Positions 6,518-15,200 of a stretch of 17,680 nt of DNA are shown one piece after another (position 1 is the stretch's first letter; each line of letters opens with the position of its first letter). Below the pieces are notes generated by a model. That model worked only from the letters and a program-made list of their open reading frames with translations. It did not search any database and was not told where the DNA came from. Made by a program: the position numbers and the translations under genes. Location: NCBI GenBank assembly GCA_021155145.1, contig JAJNPX010000228.1, positions 1 through 17,680 on the forward strand, in the 5' to 3' direction. Origin of the DNA: Acidisarcina sp. (GTDB taxonomy: Bacteria > Acidobacteriota > Blastocatellia > Pyrinomonadales > Pyrinomonadaceae).

Positions 6518-6901
6518 ATGAAACTCAGAATACTTGGTAATTCCCTCCGTTTCCGGCTCGGCCGGTCTGAAGTCGAGGCGTTTGGCCGCACTGGCTCGAT
6601 CTCCGAGAGAGTCAGATTTGGCAGTTCCATCGAGAACGATCTCCGATACGAACTTAAGATCGTTGAGGGATCCGAGTTTGTCGGGAATTTCGAGAATGGT
6701 GCTATCACCGTCGGCGTTCCCCGGTCGGCCGTCGATGAGTGGGTGGGCAGCGAAGAAGTAAGTATCTCCGGCAAACAGAGGCTCGACCAGGATACCTCTC
6801 TGAAATTTCTGATCGAAAAGGATTTCGTCTGCCTTAGCGCCCACAACGACGAGGACCAGTCCGACCGCTATCCCCACCCCAAGGGCCCCGATGCGTGTTG
6901 A
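6518..6901 (+). CDS. DUF7009-type small protein, function unknown
   Basis: The 127-residue protein opens with MKLRILGNSLRFRLGRSEVE and closes with KDFVCLSAHNDEDQSDRYPHP. Both ends match what I remember of the DUF7009 family, small soluble proteins of unknown function found in Acidobacteriota, Bacteroidota and relatives. No signal peptide, membrane segment or catalytic motif is visible; the conserved Cys near the C-terminus (FVCL) and the acidic EDQSD stretch could bind metal, but that is speculation. Only a weak GAG precedes the ATG. It shares an operator type and identical promoter geometry with the di-iron repair gene downstream, which suggests a role under nitrosative or low-oxygen stress. 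A minus-strand frame of similar length overlaps it (6479-6877) but lacks family support. Confidence 0.8.
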   Translation: MKLRILGNSLRFRLGRSEVEAFGRTGSISERVRFGSSIENDLRYELKIVEGSEFVGNFENGAITVGVPRSAVDEWVGSEEVSISGKQRLDQDTSLKFLIEKDFVCLSAHNDEDQSDRYPHPKGPDAC

Positions 6902-6921
6902 GCAATATAAACTTGCGCAAC

Positions 6922-6935
6922 ATGACCCGAATCAT
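6922..6935. promoter_or_regulatory. ATGA-N6-TCAT operator and promoter of the ric gene
   Basis: ATGACCCGAATCAT repeats the operator at 6444-6457; read in reverse complement the two agree over nearly the whole 14 bp including the spacer. With its centre (6928.5) at -41.5, transcription would start near 6970, and GATATT (4 of 6) falls at the -10 position 6958-6963. The ATG is at 6995. Confidence 0.6.
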
Positions 6936-6994
6936 ATTCTCTTCTCCGCTATCCTGCGATATTGGTCAGGACAACAGATTTGGAGGATCTAACA

Positions 6995-7720
6995 ATGCTT
7001 AATGTAAACGGTAAGACGGTTCGCGAAATAGCGCTTCAAATGCCGGTCACGACTCGTGTGTTCGAGGAATACAAGATCGACTATTGCTGCCACGGTGACA
7101 CCCTTTTTGATGAGGCATGCCGGAAAGCCGGGGCTCTGCCGGAGGTCGTGAACCAAAAGATCGACCTTCTCGTCGACGCCTCGAGCGAAAACGGAGATAT
7201 GTTCTCAGACATGCCGCTGAACGATCTTATCGATCATATCCTGGACAAACATCACGTCTATACCAAAGAGGAAATGGAGCATTTAACTCCGCTAATGGCT
7301 AAGGTCGCAAGCCGTCACGGAGATCATTATCAATATTTGCTGGAGCTGAAGGAACTTTTCGCGGCCGTCTGTAACGACCTCGCTCCCCATATGATGAATG
7401 AAGAAACGGTCTTGTTCCCTTATATCCGCGACCTGGAATACCGTCGGTCAAACAAGATGACGGCCGCCTTTCCGCCCTTTGGCACGGTTCGGCATCCGGT
7501 CAACATGATGACCGTCGAGCACGAGGAGGTCGGGGACCTCTTGTCGAGAATGCGCGAGATAACGAATGACTATACCTTGCCGGAAGGGGCGTGTCCGAGT
7601 TTTACGGCCCTGTATCACCGGTTGGGAGCCTTTGAGCGGGACATTCACCAACATATCCATCTGGAGAACAACCTATTGTTTCCTCGGGCGATAGAACTTG
7701 AGCGAAGCGCGTTCAGTTGA
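6995..7720 (+). CDS. ric: Iron-sulfur cluster repair di-iron protein (RIC/ScdA/YtfE family)
   Basis: The 241-residue protein has the N-terminal ScdA domain with its DYCCHG signature (Y30 C31 C32 H33 G34), then a hemerythrin-like four-helix domain whose di-iron ligands are visible as DKHH, HGDHY, HMMNEETVLFP, VEHEE and IHLENNLLFP. This order and length match RIC proteins, which repair Fe-S clusters damaged by NO or peroxide and act in the cytoplasm. The ATG at 6995 has GGAGG 8 nt upstream, preferred over the TTG at 6962. It is followed 7 nt later by the YwiC-like gene, probably co-transcribed, and preceded by an ATGA-N6-TCAT operator. Close to an Nxr/Nar-type molybdoenzyme, it probably protects Fe-S proteins from NO formed during nitrate or nitrite metabolism. 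Confidence 0.93.
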   Translation: MLNVNGKTVREIALQMPVTTRVFEEYKIDYCCHGDTLFDEACRKAGALPEVVNQKIDLLVDASSENGDMFSDMPLNDLIDHILDKHHVYTKEEMEHLTPLMAKVASRHGDHYQYLLELKELFAAVCNDLAPHMMNEETVLFPYIRDLEYRRSNKMTAAFPPFGTVRHPVNMMTVEHEEVGDLLSRMREITNDYTLPEGACPSFTALYHRLGAFERDIHQHIHLENNLLFPRAIELERSAFS

Positions 7721-7727
7721 ATCCAAA

Positions 7728-8564
7728 ATGTCAGATACCGTTTGCGTGCCAACCCGTGCACCGAATATCGGCCGGGTCAGGACCTTTAGGATAAGGCAGG
7801 TCGCCATCCCGACCGAGCACGGCAGTTGGAGCTTTTTGCTCGAACCGCTTATTGCGGGGTTGGTGATCGCTTACTCGATCGGCGGGGTATGGATCGCCGT
7901 GATGACCGTCGGCGCTTTCCTTTGCAGACAACCCTTAAAGGTCCTGGTCGCCGACCGCATGGGAAGGAGCAACGCCGATCGCGCAAGAGCGGCGCTTGCT
8001 TTCTTTTTGCTGTATGCATCGATCTTCACGATCGGGGTCGTCGGAACTGTAATCGTTTCGGGATCGCAGCCGCTCTTGCCGTTTGCTCTGGTGCTGCCGC
8101 TCATCGGATTTCAGATCTTTAATGATGTATCGCGACGGGGCAGGCAGCTCGCTCCTGAATTGTGCGGCGCGGTTTCGATCTCGGCATCTATTGCGGCGAT
8201 CGCGATCGCGGACGGCTTGCCCCTGGCGGTTGCCGGGTCCCTTTGGGGCGTCTTTGTCCTGCGTCTGATACCTTCGGTCCTTTATGTCCGAAACCGGCTG
8301 CTTCTGGAAAAGGGCAAGGACCATTCGCGGATCATCCCGGCTCTCGCACATTTTGCGGCTCTGATCATTACCTGTTTCCTGGCCTATTATGGTTTGATCC
8401 CGATCTTGGCGACCTTTGCGATGCTGGTCCTGTTAGGCCGTTCGCTGACCGGATTGGCACCCGGCCGAAAGAAAAAACGGGCGATGCAGATCGGGGTTCT
8501 GGAGATCGCGTATGGCGCAATGACCGTCCTTGCCGTCGTGGCCGGGCATTTTCTTGGGTTCTAG
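7728..8564 (+). CDS. YwiC-like polytopic membrane protein
   Basis: This 278-residue protein has a basic N-terminus, then the motif PTEHGSW (residues 28-34) and about eight or nine hydrophobic helices. PxEHGxW before a row of helices is the mark of the YwiC-like family. In Bacillus subtilis ywiC lies beside narK, fnr and the nar genes, which suggests a link to nitrate respiration; its biochemical role is unknown to me. The ATG at 7728 follows the ric stop by 7 nt, implying an operon; a TTG at 7698 would overlap ric. No strong ribosome-binding site precedes the ATG. The gene converges on the chaperone gene with a gap of only 37 bp, in which I see no convincing terminator. Confidence 0.82.
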   Translation: MSDTVCVPTRAPNIGRVRTFRIRQVAIPTEHGSWSFLLEPLIAGLVIAYSIGGVWIAVMTVGAFLCRQPLKVLVADRMGRSNADRARAALAFFLLYASIFTIGVVGTVIVSGSQPLLPFALVLPLIGFQIFNDVSRRGRQLAPELCGAVSISASIAAIAIADGLPLAVAGSLWGVFVLRLIPSVLYVRNRLLLEKGKDHSRIIPALAHFAALIITCFLAYYGLIPILATFAMLVLLGRSLTGLAPGRKKKRAMQIGVLEIAYGAMTVLAVVAGHFLGF

Positions 8565-8601
8565 TTCGAAGTAGTTTATACGCTTCGTCGCTCGGGCTGG
8601 A

Positions 8602-9246
8602 CTACATCGGCCCGGCCCCACATTCAAAGTTCGGCTCCTCAAGATCTTCCAGTACCGGCAGGTAGGTTTGTTTGCCCTTATCCTTGTCCGGGCCGACGCG
8701 TTTGTAAAGCGCGCTGCCTGCTAATTCGAGATACTCGATCCGCGATGCAGCGAGCAGCTTTGCGATCTTCTCGACATACTTGGAGAGATGATCGTCCAAG
8801 AAGGTCTGGGAAGCCTCGGCGGTTATTTGGGCATTTTCTGCGTCGCCGCACTCGATCGCATAAAGCTCCTTAAGGCGAAGATAGGCGATGAAGCCGGTCT
8901 CGACAGCGATATGATCCGGGATCTCATGAGTTTTTGGCTTGTAGGAAAACGCATCATAGAAACTCAACAGTTCCGAGAGCAGATATCCCGGCTGAACCCA
9001 GCCGCGGTAACTCACCTCGCGTCCCGGTGCCGGTCCGCCCGGCCCGAAGACGAAATGAAACAGGCCTTCGCTTGCTTCGTTCTGCGCGGACCTGGCGGCT
9101 CGTTTCAGTTGTTTGTCCTTCACCTGCTCGCTGAGAGCCTTGACATCGCCGAACCAGTCGCCGGTCGGGCAATCAAAGAGCAGGCTGATAAGTCGCCACT
9201 CGGCCGCGTCCGCAAGGAGTCTGTTTTCTAAGGTCTCGGTTTTCAT
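8602..9246 (-). CDS. TorD/DmsD/NarJ-family molybdoenzyme chaperone
   Basis: The 214-residue protein is predicted all-helical and shows family landmarks: an early RLISLLFDCP segment (about residues 18-27), a central FHFVFGPGGPAPGREVSYRG stretch, and EIPDHIAVETGFIAYL (about 112-127), equivalent to the PDHxxxExxFM motif of TorD/DmsD/NarJ chaperones. These cytoplasmic proteins bind the Tat signal or apo-form of a molybdoenzyme until the cofactor is inserted. Here the client is surely the Tat-tagged catalytic subunit of this operon. Its ATG overlaps the stop of the hemerythrin gene by 4 nt (ATGA), a sign of translational coupling. It is the last gene of the long minus-strand operon. Confidence 0.88.
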   Translation of the reverse strand: MKTETLENRLLADAAEWRLISLLFDCPTGDWFGDVKALSEQVKDKQLKRAARSAQNEASEGLFHFVFGPGGPAPGREVSYRGWVQPGYLLSELLSFYDAFSYKPKTHEIPDHIAVETGFIAYLRLKELYAIECGDAENAQITAEASQTFLDDHLSKYVEKIAKLLAASRIEYLELAGSALYKRVGPDKDKGKQTYLPVLEDLEEPNFECGAGPM

Positions 9247-9761
9247 TTCTTTTGCTGCCTTCCTCGTCCCGTAAGATCCGGGGCTCCAACGGCCGAGGCG
9301 CGGTCTGCGTCCAGATCGATCTGTGACATTAACGAGCGTTCCTCATCATCGGAAAGTACTTGCTCAAGTATCGGATAGAGAAAATCGGTCTCTCGTTTGT
9401 CATGATGGCTACAAAGCCGGAGATAGAACGCCTCGCGATCCAGAAGTTTCAAAAGTGCCCTGTCGAGGTCTGGCTCAGATCGCAGTGCAGCGGTCTTTTG
9501 CTTGAAGACCGCAACATACGAACGCATCTTCGCATGGTCATCGAAGAAATACTTTGGCGACCCAGCCCCGGACGACACGGCCCTTTCGGAATACACCGGG
9601 AGGAGGATCGCTTCTTCATCGTTCATGTGGCGGATCAGGACCGTCTCGTACATTTCAAGCAGGGTGAAGGCCCTGTCGAACTCAAAATGAAGCAATGCCT
9701 TCTGATGATCGAAAAACATTTCGTCGATCAGGTCGTGTACTCGCTTGAGATCCTCTATCAT
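9243..9761 (-). CDS. Hemerythrin-like (HHE) domain protein
   Basis: The 172-residue helical protein carries the hemerythrin-like ligand series: an N-terminal His (H9) and FFDHQ, HMNDEEAILLPVY, FFDDHAKMR and CSHHDKRETDFLYP. This is the HHE pattern of a di-iron site that can bind O2 or NO. There is no signal peptide, so it should be cytoplasmic. The ATG at 9761 has AGGA 7 nt upstream; another ATG at 9803 (186 aa) would overlap the preceding gene by 25 nt. Its stop overlaps the chaperone start (ATGA). Being locked between a structural subunit and its chaperone suggests it supports maturation or protects the Fe-S and molybdenum centres during assembly; that is inference. Confidence 0.85.
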   Translation of the reverse strand: MIEDLKRVHDLIDEMFFDHQKALLHFEFDRAFTLLEMYETVLIRHMNDEEAILLPVYSERAVSSGAGSPKYFFDDHAKMRSYVAVFKQKTAALRSEPDLDRALLKLLDREAFYLRLCSHHDKRETDFLYPILEQVLSDDEERSLMSQIDLDADRASAVGAPDLTGRGRQQKK

Positions 9762-9778
9762 AGGCGGTTCCTGCCGAT

Positions 9779-10621
9779 TTACTTGAGTAGCAACGGTACC
9801 CATCCGGTCCTCATTTTCCGCGCACCAACCTCAGTATGAGCTCCTTCCCAGATCGCAAATGCGACCTGCGAAGGCGTGGCATTTGAGAAGGCAGGTGGCA
9901 TCGGCCTTGTTATAACGACGGCCCAGCCTTTGGCCGTCTTCACGCCTTTGCCTTTCGAGACCGCATTCGGCGCTGGCGATAGAGTGCCCGGGCCTTCTGC
10001 AATGAGGTCTTCGACCGGCTGCGTTCGCGGGCCCGATCGGCGATTGCCCAGCCCACGTGCCGGCGCATATCGATCTGCGGTCTCTGCCCGAGCTTGGGGA
10101 TCGTTCTCCAGGGGCTTTGACTCCGATGGGTAATGATCGACGGTCGCGTTTGGGTAAAGAGCGTTGATATTGTCCGCACGGCCATCGACGATCGCTTGCC
10201 AATCAGCACGCCAATACGATATCTCGACTGTCTTTCCTACTTCACCCATTTGCGGGGCGGGAACATTTGCCTCGATCTTTGCCGGCAATTGGACCGCACA
10301 ACCGTCGATGAAATGTCTTGGACCGGGCAGGTCACTCTGCGTCTCATCGACCCATTCAAGCCGGAACGCCATCTCCGTGCCGTTGGTCATTGCCTTCACG
10401 TTCACTTCCTGAGTTGATGCCTCCATAAGACGTGGCTCGACCAGATCCTGCAGGATCATTTTCGATGTGTGAAGCGACACCGGTTCCCATGCAGGGTCAT
10501 TAGGGTCAAGCGATATCTCCTTGACCTGAATGACGTTCACTTCGGGAGTTGGAACCTGCGCCCTCGAGCAGGATGCAATGACCACCAAACCAGAAATTAT
10601 AGCGATCGTAACGTATCGCAT
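9779..10621 (-). CDS. NxrC/EbdC-type haem-b-binding gamma subunit, probable lipoprotein
   Basis: The 280-residue protein starts with a lipoprotein-type signal (residues 1-17, then IASC with C18 as the lipidation site). The following pattern fits the ethylbenzene dehydrogenase gamma-type haem-b domain: VKAMTNGTEMAFRLEWVDE (75-93), MGEVGKTVEISYWRADWQ (125-142) and a late KGKGV...KGW segment (223-233). In type II molybdoenzymes this subunit holds one haem b through Met and Lys; M125 and a Lys near 223-228 are candidates. It passes electrons between the Fe-S subunit and a cytochrome. The ATG at 10621 has AGGAGG 8 nt upstream and lies 13 nt after the Fe-S subunit gene; the frame's extension to 10762 overlaps that gene and is rejected. 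A lipid anchor would hold the enzyme to a membrane. Confidence 0.85.
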   Translation of the reverse strand: MRYVTIAIISGLVVIASCSRAQVPTPEVNVIQVKEISLDPNDPAWEPVSLHTSKMILQDLVEPRLMEASTQEVNVKAMTNGTEMAFRLEWVDETQSDLPGPRHFIDGCAVQLPAKIEANVPAPQMGEVGKTVEISYWRADWQAIVDGRADNINALYPNATVDHYPSESKPLENDPQARAETADRYAPARGLGNRRSGPRTQPVEDLIAEGPGTLSPAPNAVSKGKGVKTAKGWAVVITRPMPPAFSNATPSQVAFAIWEGAHTEVGARKMRTGWVPLLLK

Positions 10622-10634
10622 ATCGATGTCCTCC

Positions 10635-11777
10635 TCACGGGCAGTTGGTCCGCGTGATCTGATACAGCTTGTCGTATGCGGGCCGAATATGGATCGGCTC
10701 ACGAAACGGCACATTGACAAGTTCTTTTCCGTTCTCATCCATCCCGATCGCCTTGTCGCCAACGCGTTTCCATTTCCGCATTATTTTCTCGCTCGAACCG
10801 AACAGGCCGAGCAGGCTCGTAAGGTCCTGATCGTTGGGAGCATTCCTGTAAACCTCGACCGCCTTATCGACGCCGGGACCGAACATCTGTTTTGTGAACG
10901 ACGTGGGAACATGGATCGGCGGAATGTAATAGACGTTCGGTTCGAGCCCGAACTGCGGGAAAAGCGGCAGGGCGACCTTCTTGATGTGAACCAGGTAGTC
11001 AAGCGGGTTGTCCGCCTCGGCCTTGTCCGGGGTGTTCAGAAAACCAGCCATACGGATCTTCCCGATGCAGTTTTCGAAGCACTGCGGTGCCAATCCCTGT
11101 TCGATCTTGGGAAAGCATGCAATGCACTTTTCCGAGGTCGATGTCATCGGGTTGAAAAACACTTTCTTGTACGGGCACCCGCGGACGCATTCCTGATAGC
11201 CGCGGCAGCGGCCTTGATCGACAAGTACGATCCCGTCCTCGGGCCGTTTGTAGATCGAACCGCGCGGGCACGCGGCCAGGCACGCGGGGTAAGTACAGTG
11301 ATTGCAGATGCGGGCAAGGTAATAGAACCACGCCATATCATGCGTACCCTCAATACTTGCCCCCTTGTCGATGCCGCCCGAACAGTCGTCTTCGCCGACA
11401 TTCGGGTAAGCATAATCCTCGTCGCTGGGCCGCCAACCGAGGACTCGTTCGCCCGCGGGGGCCGATTCGAATATCGTGCTGCCCTCGTAGACCTGTTTCC
11501 CGTCCTTCTCGCTCCACTGCTGACCATCGAGCATCTCCAGGAGATTCAGATCCCACGCGAGCGGATAGAAGCCGTAAGGTTTGGTTTCGACGTTGTTCCA
11601 CAACATGTACTCCTGTCCCTTGCCCGACGTCCAGGTGGTCTTGCACGCGAGCGTACAGGTCTGGCAGGCGATGCATTTATTCGTGTCGAAAACGGCGGCA
11701 AATTGCTTTTGCGGACGGCTTTCCGGATACCAATAAGACATCTCCCGTCCTAGCTGCCAATTATTTACGCGTGCCAT
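10635..11777 (-). CDS. NxrB/NarH-type four-cluster iron-sulfur subunit
   Basis: The 380-residue protein has four Cys groups: C35/38/41/45, C158/161/166/170, C191/197/201 and C218/221/233/237. In the third group Tyr194 stands where a Cys would be (NarH has Trp), which points to one [3Fe-4S] and three [4Fe-4S] clusters. NWQLGRxM at the N-terminus, [17 protein letters not shown] (54-69) and [10 protein letters not shown] (175-184) resemble Nitrospira NxrB as I recall it, more than NarH. It relays electrons from the catalytic subunit to the gamma subunit. There is no signal peptide, as usual for a partner carried out with the Tat-tagged subunit. Residue 45 is Cys here, where I recall Asp in Nitrospira NxrB. 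GGAG precedes the ATG; the start overlaps the upstream membrane gene by 13 nt. Confidence 0.9.
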   Translation of the reverse strand: MARVNNWQLGREMSYWYPESRPQKQFAAVFDTNKCIACQTCTLACKTTWTSGKGQEYMLWNNVETKPYGFYPLAWDLNLLEMLDGQQWSEKDGKQVYEGSTIFESAPAGERVLGWRPSDEDYAYPNVGEDDCSGGIDKGASIEGTHDMAWFYYLARICNHCTYPACLAACPRGSIYKRPEDGIVLVDQGRCRGYQECVRGCPYKKVFFNPMTSTSEKCIACFPKIEQGLAPQCFENCIGKIRMAGFLNTPDKAEADNPLDYLVHIKKVALPLFPQFGLEPNVYYIPPIHVPTSFTKQMFGPGVDKAVEVYRNAPNDQDLTSLLGLFGSSEKIMRKWKRVGDKAIGMDENGKELVNVPFREPIHIRPAYDKLYQITRTNCP

Positions 11778-12262
11778 TGTTTATTCTCCGTATTGGTCGA
11801 ACTGAGTAAGATCGAACTTTCCGTCGGGAGGGCGACTGCCCATTTGACCTGTCGCCCCTTTAATACCGCGGTCACCAGCAGGACCGACGACGCAGCTGCG
11901 AGTATGAGGACCACGACGCTAAAAAGATCTCGCCGATCAGGATCGGCATCCGTGCGAACGAGGCCGATGAACGATGCGATCCCGGTTATTGCGATAATGG
12001 CAAATGCCGTCCTCGCAAAATGTTTATGTCCGGTCAACGCGGCCGATCGCGCGTCGCCGTACGGATCCGCTGCCCAGCTCGCCGCCTCGCCGGCCAGGGC
12101 AACAAAGAAAGTAAGTACCGCTAAAACGACGAACAGCTTTAGTGCAAAGCGCTTCACCGCGGCCTTCCGCCACCACAAACCGGCGCCTAGCAGAAGCGTA
12201 GCGAGAACGACGCCGATCGCGGGATAGTAGTTGAATAGGATATGTAGTTTGAGCGCGTCCAT
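11765..12262 (-). CDS. Small four-helix membrane protein encoded between the A and B subunits
   Basis: The 165-residue protein has four likely membrane helices (about residues 12-30, 40-62, 84-102 and 112-133). His7 before helix 1 and His79/His81 before helix 3 are possible haem ligands. The start [12 protein letters not shown] recalls the LHP...HFPIG opening of DUF2231-type membrane proteins, though I am not certain of the family. It does not look like NarI, which has five helices and two pairs of His ligands within helices. AGGA lies 7 nt before the ATG; it starts 9 nt after the catalytic subunit gene and overlaps the Fe-S subunit gene. This placement suggests a membrane partner or assembly factor of the complex. 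Confidence 0.75.
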   Translation of the reverse strand: MDALKLHILFNYYPAIGVVLATLLLGAGLWWRKAAVKRFALKLFVVLAVLTFFVALAGEAASWAADPYGDARSAALTGHKHFARTAFAIIAITGIASFIGLVRTDADPDRRDLFSVVVLILAAASSVLLVTAVLKGRQVKWAVALPTESSILLSSTNTENKQWHA

Positions 12263-12271
12263 TTAAGTTTC

Positions 12272-15200
12272 CTACTTCTTGTCGGTAAAACCGCCCTCCA
12301 GGTATTTTTTCATCGCATCGGACTCCGTCCGCGGACGAATACCGAGCTTCACCGGACGCCACAGCTTCTCTTCTCCGATGCCGCCCGGTTCGGCCTTGGT
12401 GATCTTCACGAAGGATTCGCGAGGTGCTCCGGTCGGACAATGGATGTCGGCCGCGAAGCCCTTTCCCATCCCCTGACCGAACATTCCCTTGCGAACGAGC
12501 GAATCTGTCATCCACGTTGGCTTCAGCCAACCCCGTGTGGCGGATTGGTGTGAGCCGGAGCGAAACATCGCCTGATAGTTGGTCCGCGGATTCTTCGCCA
12601 ACCCGTCCTTTCGCTCCGCCTGTCCCTGCTGCGAGCCCGGCGTGGCGCCGTACATGTTGAACCACATTCGCGTTACGCCGCGCGGTGTACCAGGATAATA
12701 TCGAGCCCTGCAAAGCAGCCGGGCAAGATCGTAATTCTTCTTGTCCTTCTGCCAGCCTCGAAACGGCCGATCCTCCGGGTCTGCATCGATCCATACATAG
12801 TCGCCGTCGTTGACCCCAAGTTCCTGGGCATCCGATGGGTTGATATCGACATAGCCCTCCGTTACAAAGGGTGAGCGTTTGTCGTGCCGATATATGTCGC
12901 CGAACGGGCCGAACAGCATCGCGTTCATATCCGTGTCTATCGGCGTCGTATGTGAACCGTGGCGATATTTCGGGGTGTGGAATATGAACTTGAAATCATC
13001 TTTGATCAGCGGATGCGGCTTCGTTTTCGCTTCTGCCCAGGTGTACACCACATTGCGGCCGCAGCGGGTCTCGCTCGACAGGTCATCACGCTTTACGCCG
13101 TAGTCTTCGGGCTGAGCAGGACGCAACGCCTCATGGGGTGCCGAAATGATGATGTTCGGTTCGTAGAACGTTGAATCAACCGGTTCGCGGTGAACGGGCA
13201 GATTCTCGCCGGCTTCGATGAACTCGTCTTCCTCCCGATAGGACTCAAGCCGTCCCGATTTCGTATACCACGGGGAAGAATCGACCACCTGGTCATATCC
13301 GACATTCTTCGGCGTCGTTCGGCTATTGATCACCGCCGGAACACCGTCGAGTGCTTTGTCGTGCAGGTCCTTGAACGAATAGCCTTTCGTATTCGTCGAA
13401 TGGTCCAGAATGCGTTGAAGATAAACATCCGTCCGATCTTCTCTTACAAATTTCCAGTAGTCGTTGAACCGCTGGTCGCCGGTAAGTTCGGCAAGTTTTG
13501 ATGCGACCAGAGCATAGATCTCAATGTCGCCCATCGTGTTGAAGATGCGCGGGATCGGTGTTTTTGGAAATACTAGCAGGAACGGGTTCGTGACCGACGC
13601 GGTCATATCCGGATGCTTCAGCTCAGCCCATGAATCGACACCGAAGACCACATCCGCATATTCGCAGGAGGTTGACCACCACCATTCGTTCACCGCGATC
13701 AGCTCGATCTTCGGTATAGCGTTCACGACCATGTTGTAATGCCACTTCACGTTCCCGAGGATCGAGTTGGCATTAGCGAACCACAGCGATTTCGTCGGGC
13801 AGGGCATATGGGTCTTTCCCGTTAACAGCCTGTTGCCGACGCGTAGCGGATGATCTTCGTGGTTGTAGTAGTGTGCCGACTCCGCCCGCCAATACTGCTT
13901 TGGACGCGCGGGCTTCGCGGGATCGAGCTCAATGTCGAATGGGTTCTCATTGATATACTGCGGGGCCCCGTTGAACAACGCTGTTCGATAATTTCCCGCA
14001 TATGAACCGACGTTCCCGCCGATCTTGCCGACGTTCCCCGTCAGGGCGGCGAGCAGGAAAACATCGCGATCCTTGTTGTCGCTATTGAAAAATTGGTTCG
14101 GGCCCATTCCCAGAGCGAAGAGTGTCGTCCCGGGCTGTGCCGCAAAGTGGCGGGCGAGCTTCTGAACGGCTGCGGCCGGTGCCCAAGTGAGTTCCTCAAC
14201 GGTCTCGGGCGTGAAATGGGCGGCATATTCTTTCACCAGATCGAAGACCGGACGACATTTGACTTTGCTGCCGTCCACCAAAGTGACCTCGACCGAGCCT
14301 TCCAACAACGCTTCCCCGACCTTCGAAAATTTGCCCACCTCGTCACGGGTGACCGTTTGGGGCGCACCCGATCTCGTATCCCACCAAACGTAATCGCCCC
14401 ATTCCGCCCGCAGTTTTTCGGGCACCACATTTTGCGTGGTCTGCTGTATCGGCGGCGGTTCTTTCTCACCTTCCTTTACTATGAATGTTTGTTTGAGCAC
14501 TGAAGGCTCACCGCCAAACACTTCGGACGCCTTTAAGTACTTGAGCGAATCCATACGAACGAGCAGGGGCATGTCGGTCCATTGCCGAACGTATTCCTTA
14601 TCGTAAAGATTCTCCTGGAGGATCACATTCGCGAACCCAAGCGCCAGAGCCGGCGTCGTCCCCGGCCGCACGACCAAGACCTCATCCGCTTTCGTTGCCG
14701 TTGCCGAATATTCGCATGCGATGACGACCACCCGCGTGCCTTTCATACGGGCTTCGGTCAGCCAGTGGGCGTCGGGCATCTTGGTGGTGATCCAGTTCAT
14801 TCCCCAAACCACAACGGTTTTCGCCTGCTCGACTGAATTGAGATCGAACTCTACGGTCTGCTGTCCGGTGACCATCGTATGGCCGGGCGGCAGATCTGTG
14901 TGCCAGGAATAGTTGTCAAAACCCTTTGGCCCCATAGCCTGATCAGGGCCGACGCCGCGAATGTGGGAATCAAGCAATGCGATCGAATTCGCCATGCGAT
15001 ACATCCCGAACACGCGCGTCATCCCGAGCAAGGGCATTCCCCCGCGAAACTTCATTACCTGTGTGCCGACGCCTTGCGTGGCTTCGATCGTCGCTTCGTC
15101 GTAATGCTGCTCTTTTAACTTTCGTTTACCTTCGTCGCCCGTGTAGGTTTCTGCAATGTTCTTAAGTGCAGCGGCAACGATCGCTGCGGCCTCGTCATGC

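Noticed and set aside
6479..6877. A 132-codon minus-strand frame with a hydrophobic start, opposite the DUF7009-type gene
   Set aside because: The plus-strand frame has both family-typical ends and a promoter with operator. The minus frame has no recognisable motif.
8565..8601. CGAAG/CTTCG inverted repeat between convergent genes
   Set aside because: A 5-bp stem with an 11-nt loop and no T run is too weak to call a terminator.
10530..11753. A 407-codon plus-strand frame
   Set aside because: It is antisense to the Fe-S subunit gene, whose four Cys groups are clear. Long antisense frames are common in GC-rich coding DNA.
12024..12794. A 256-codon minus-strand frame overlapping the end of the catalytic subunit gene
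   Set aside because: It is another reading frame of the catalytic subunit and small membrane protein genes, both of which have good starts and ribosome-binding sites.
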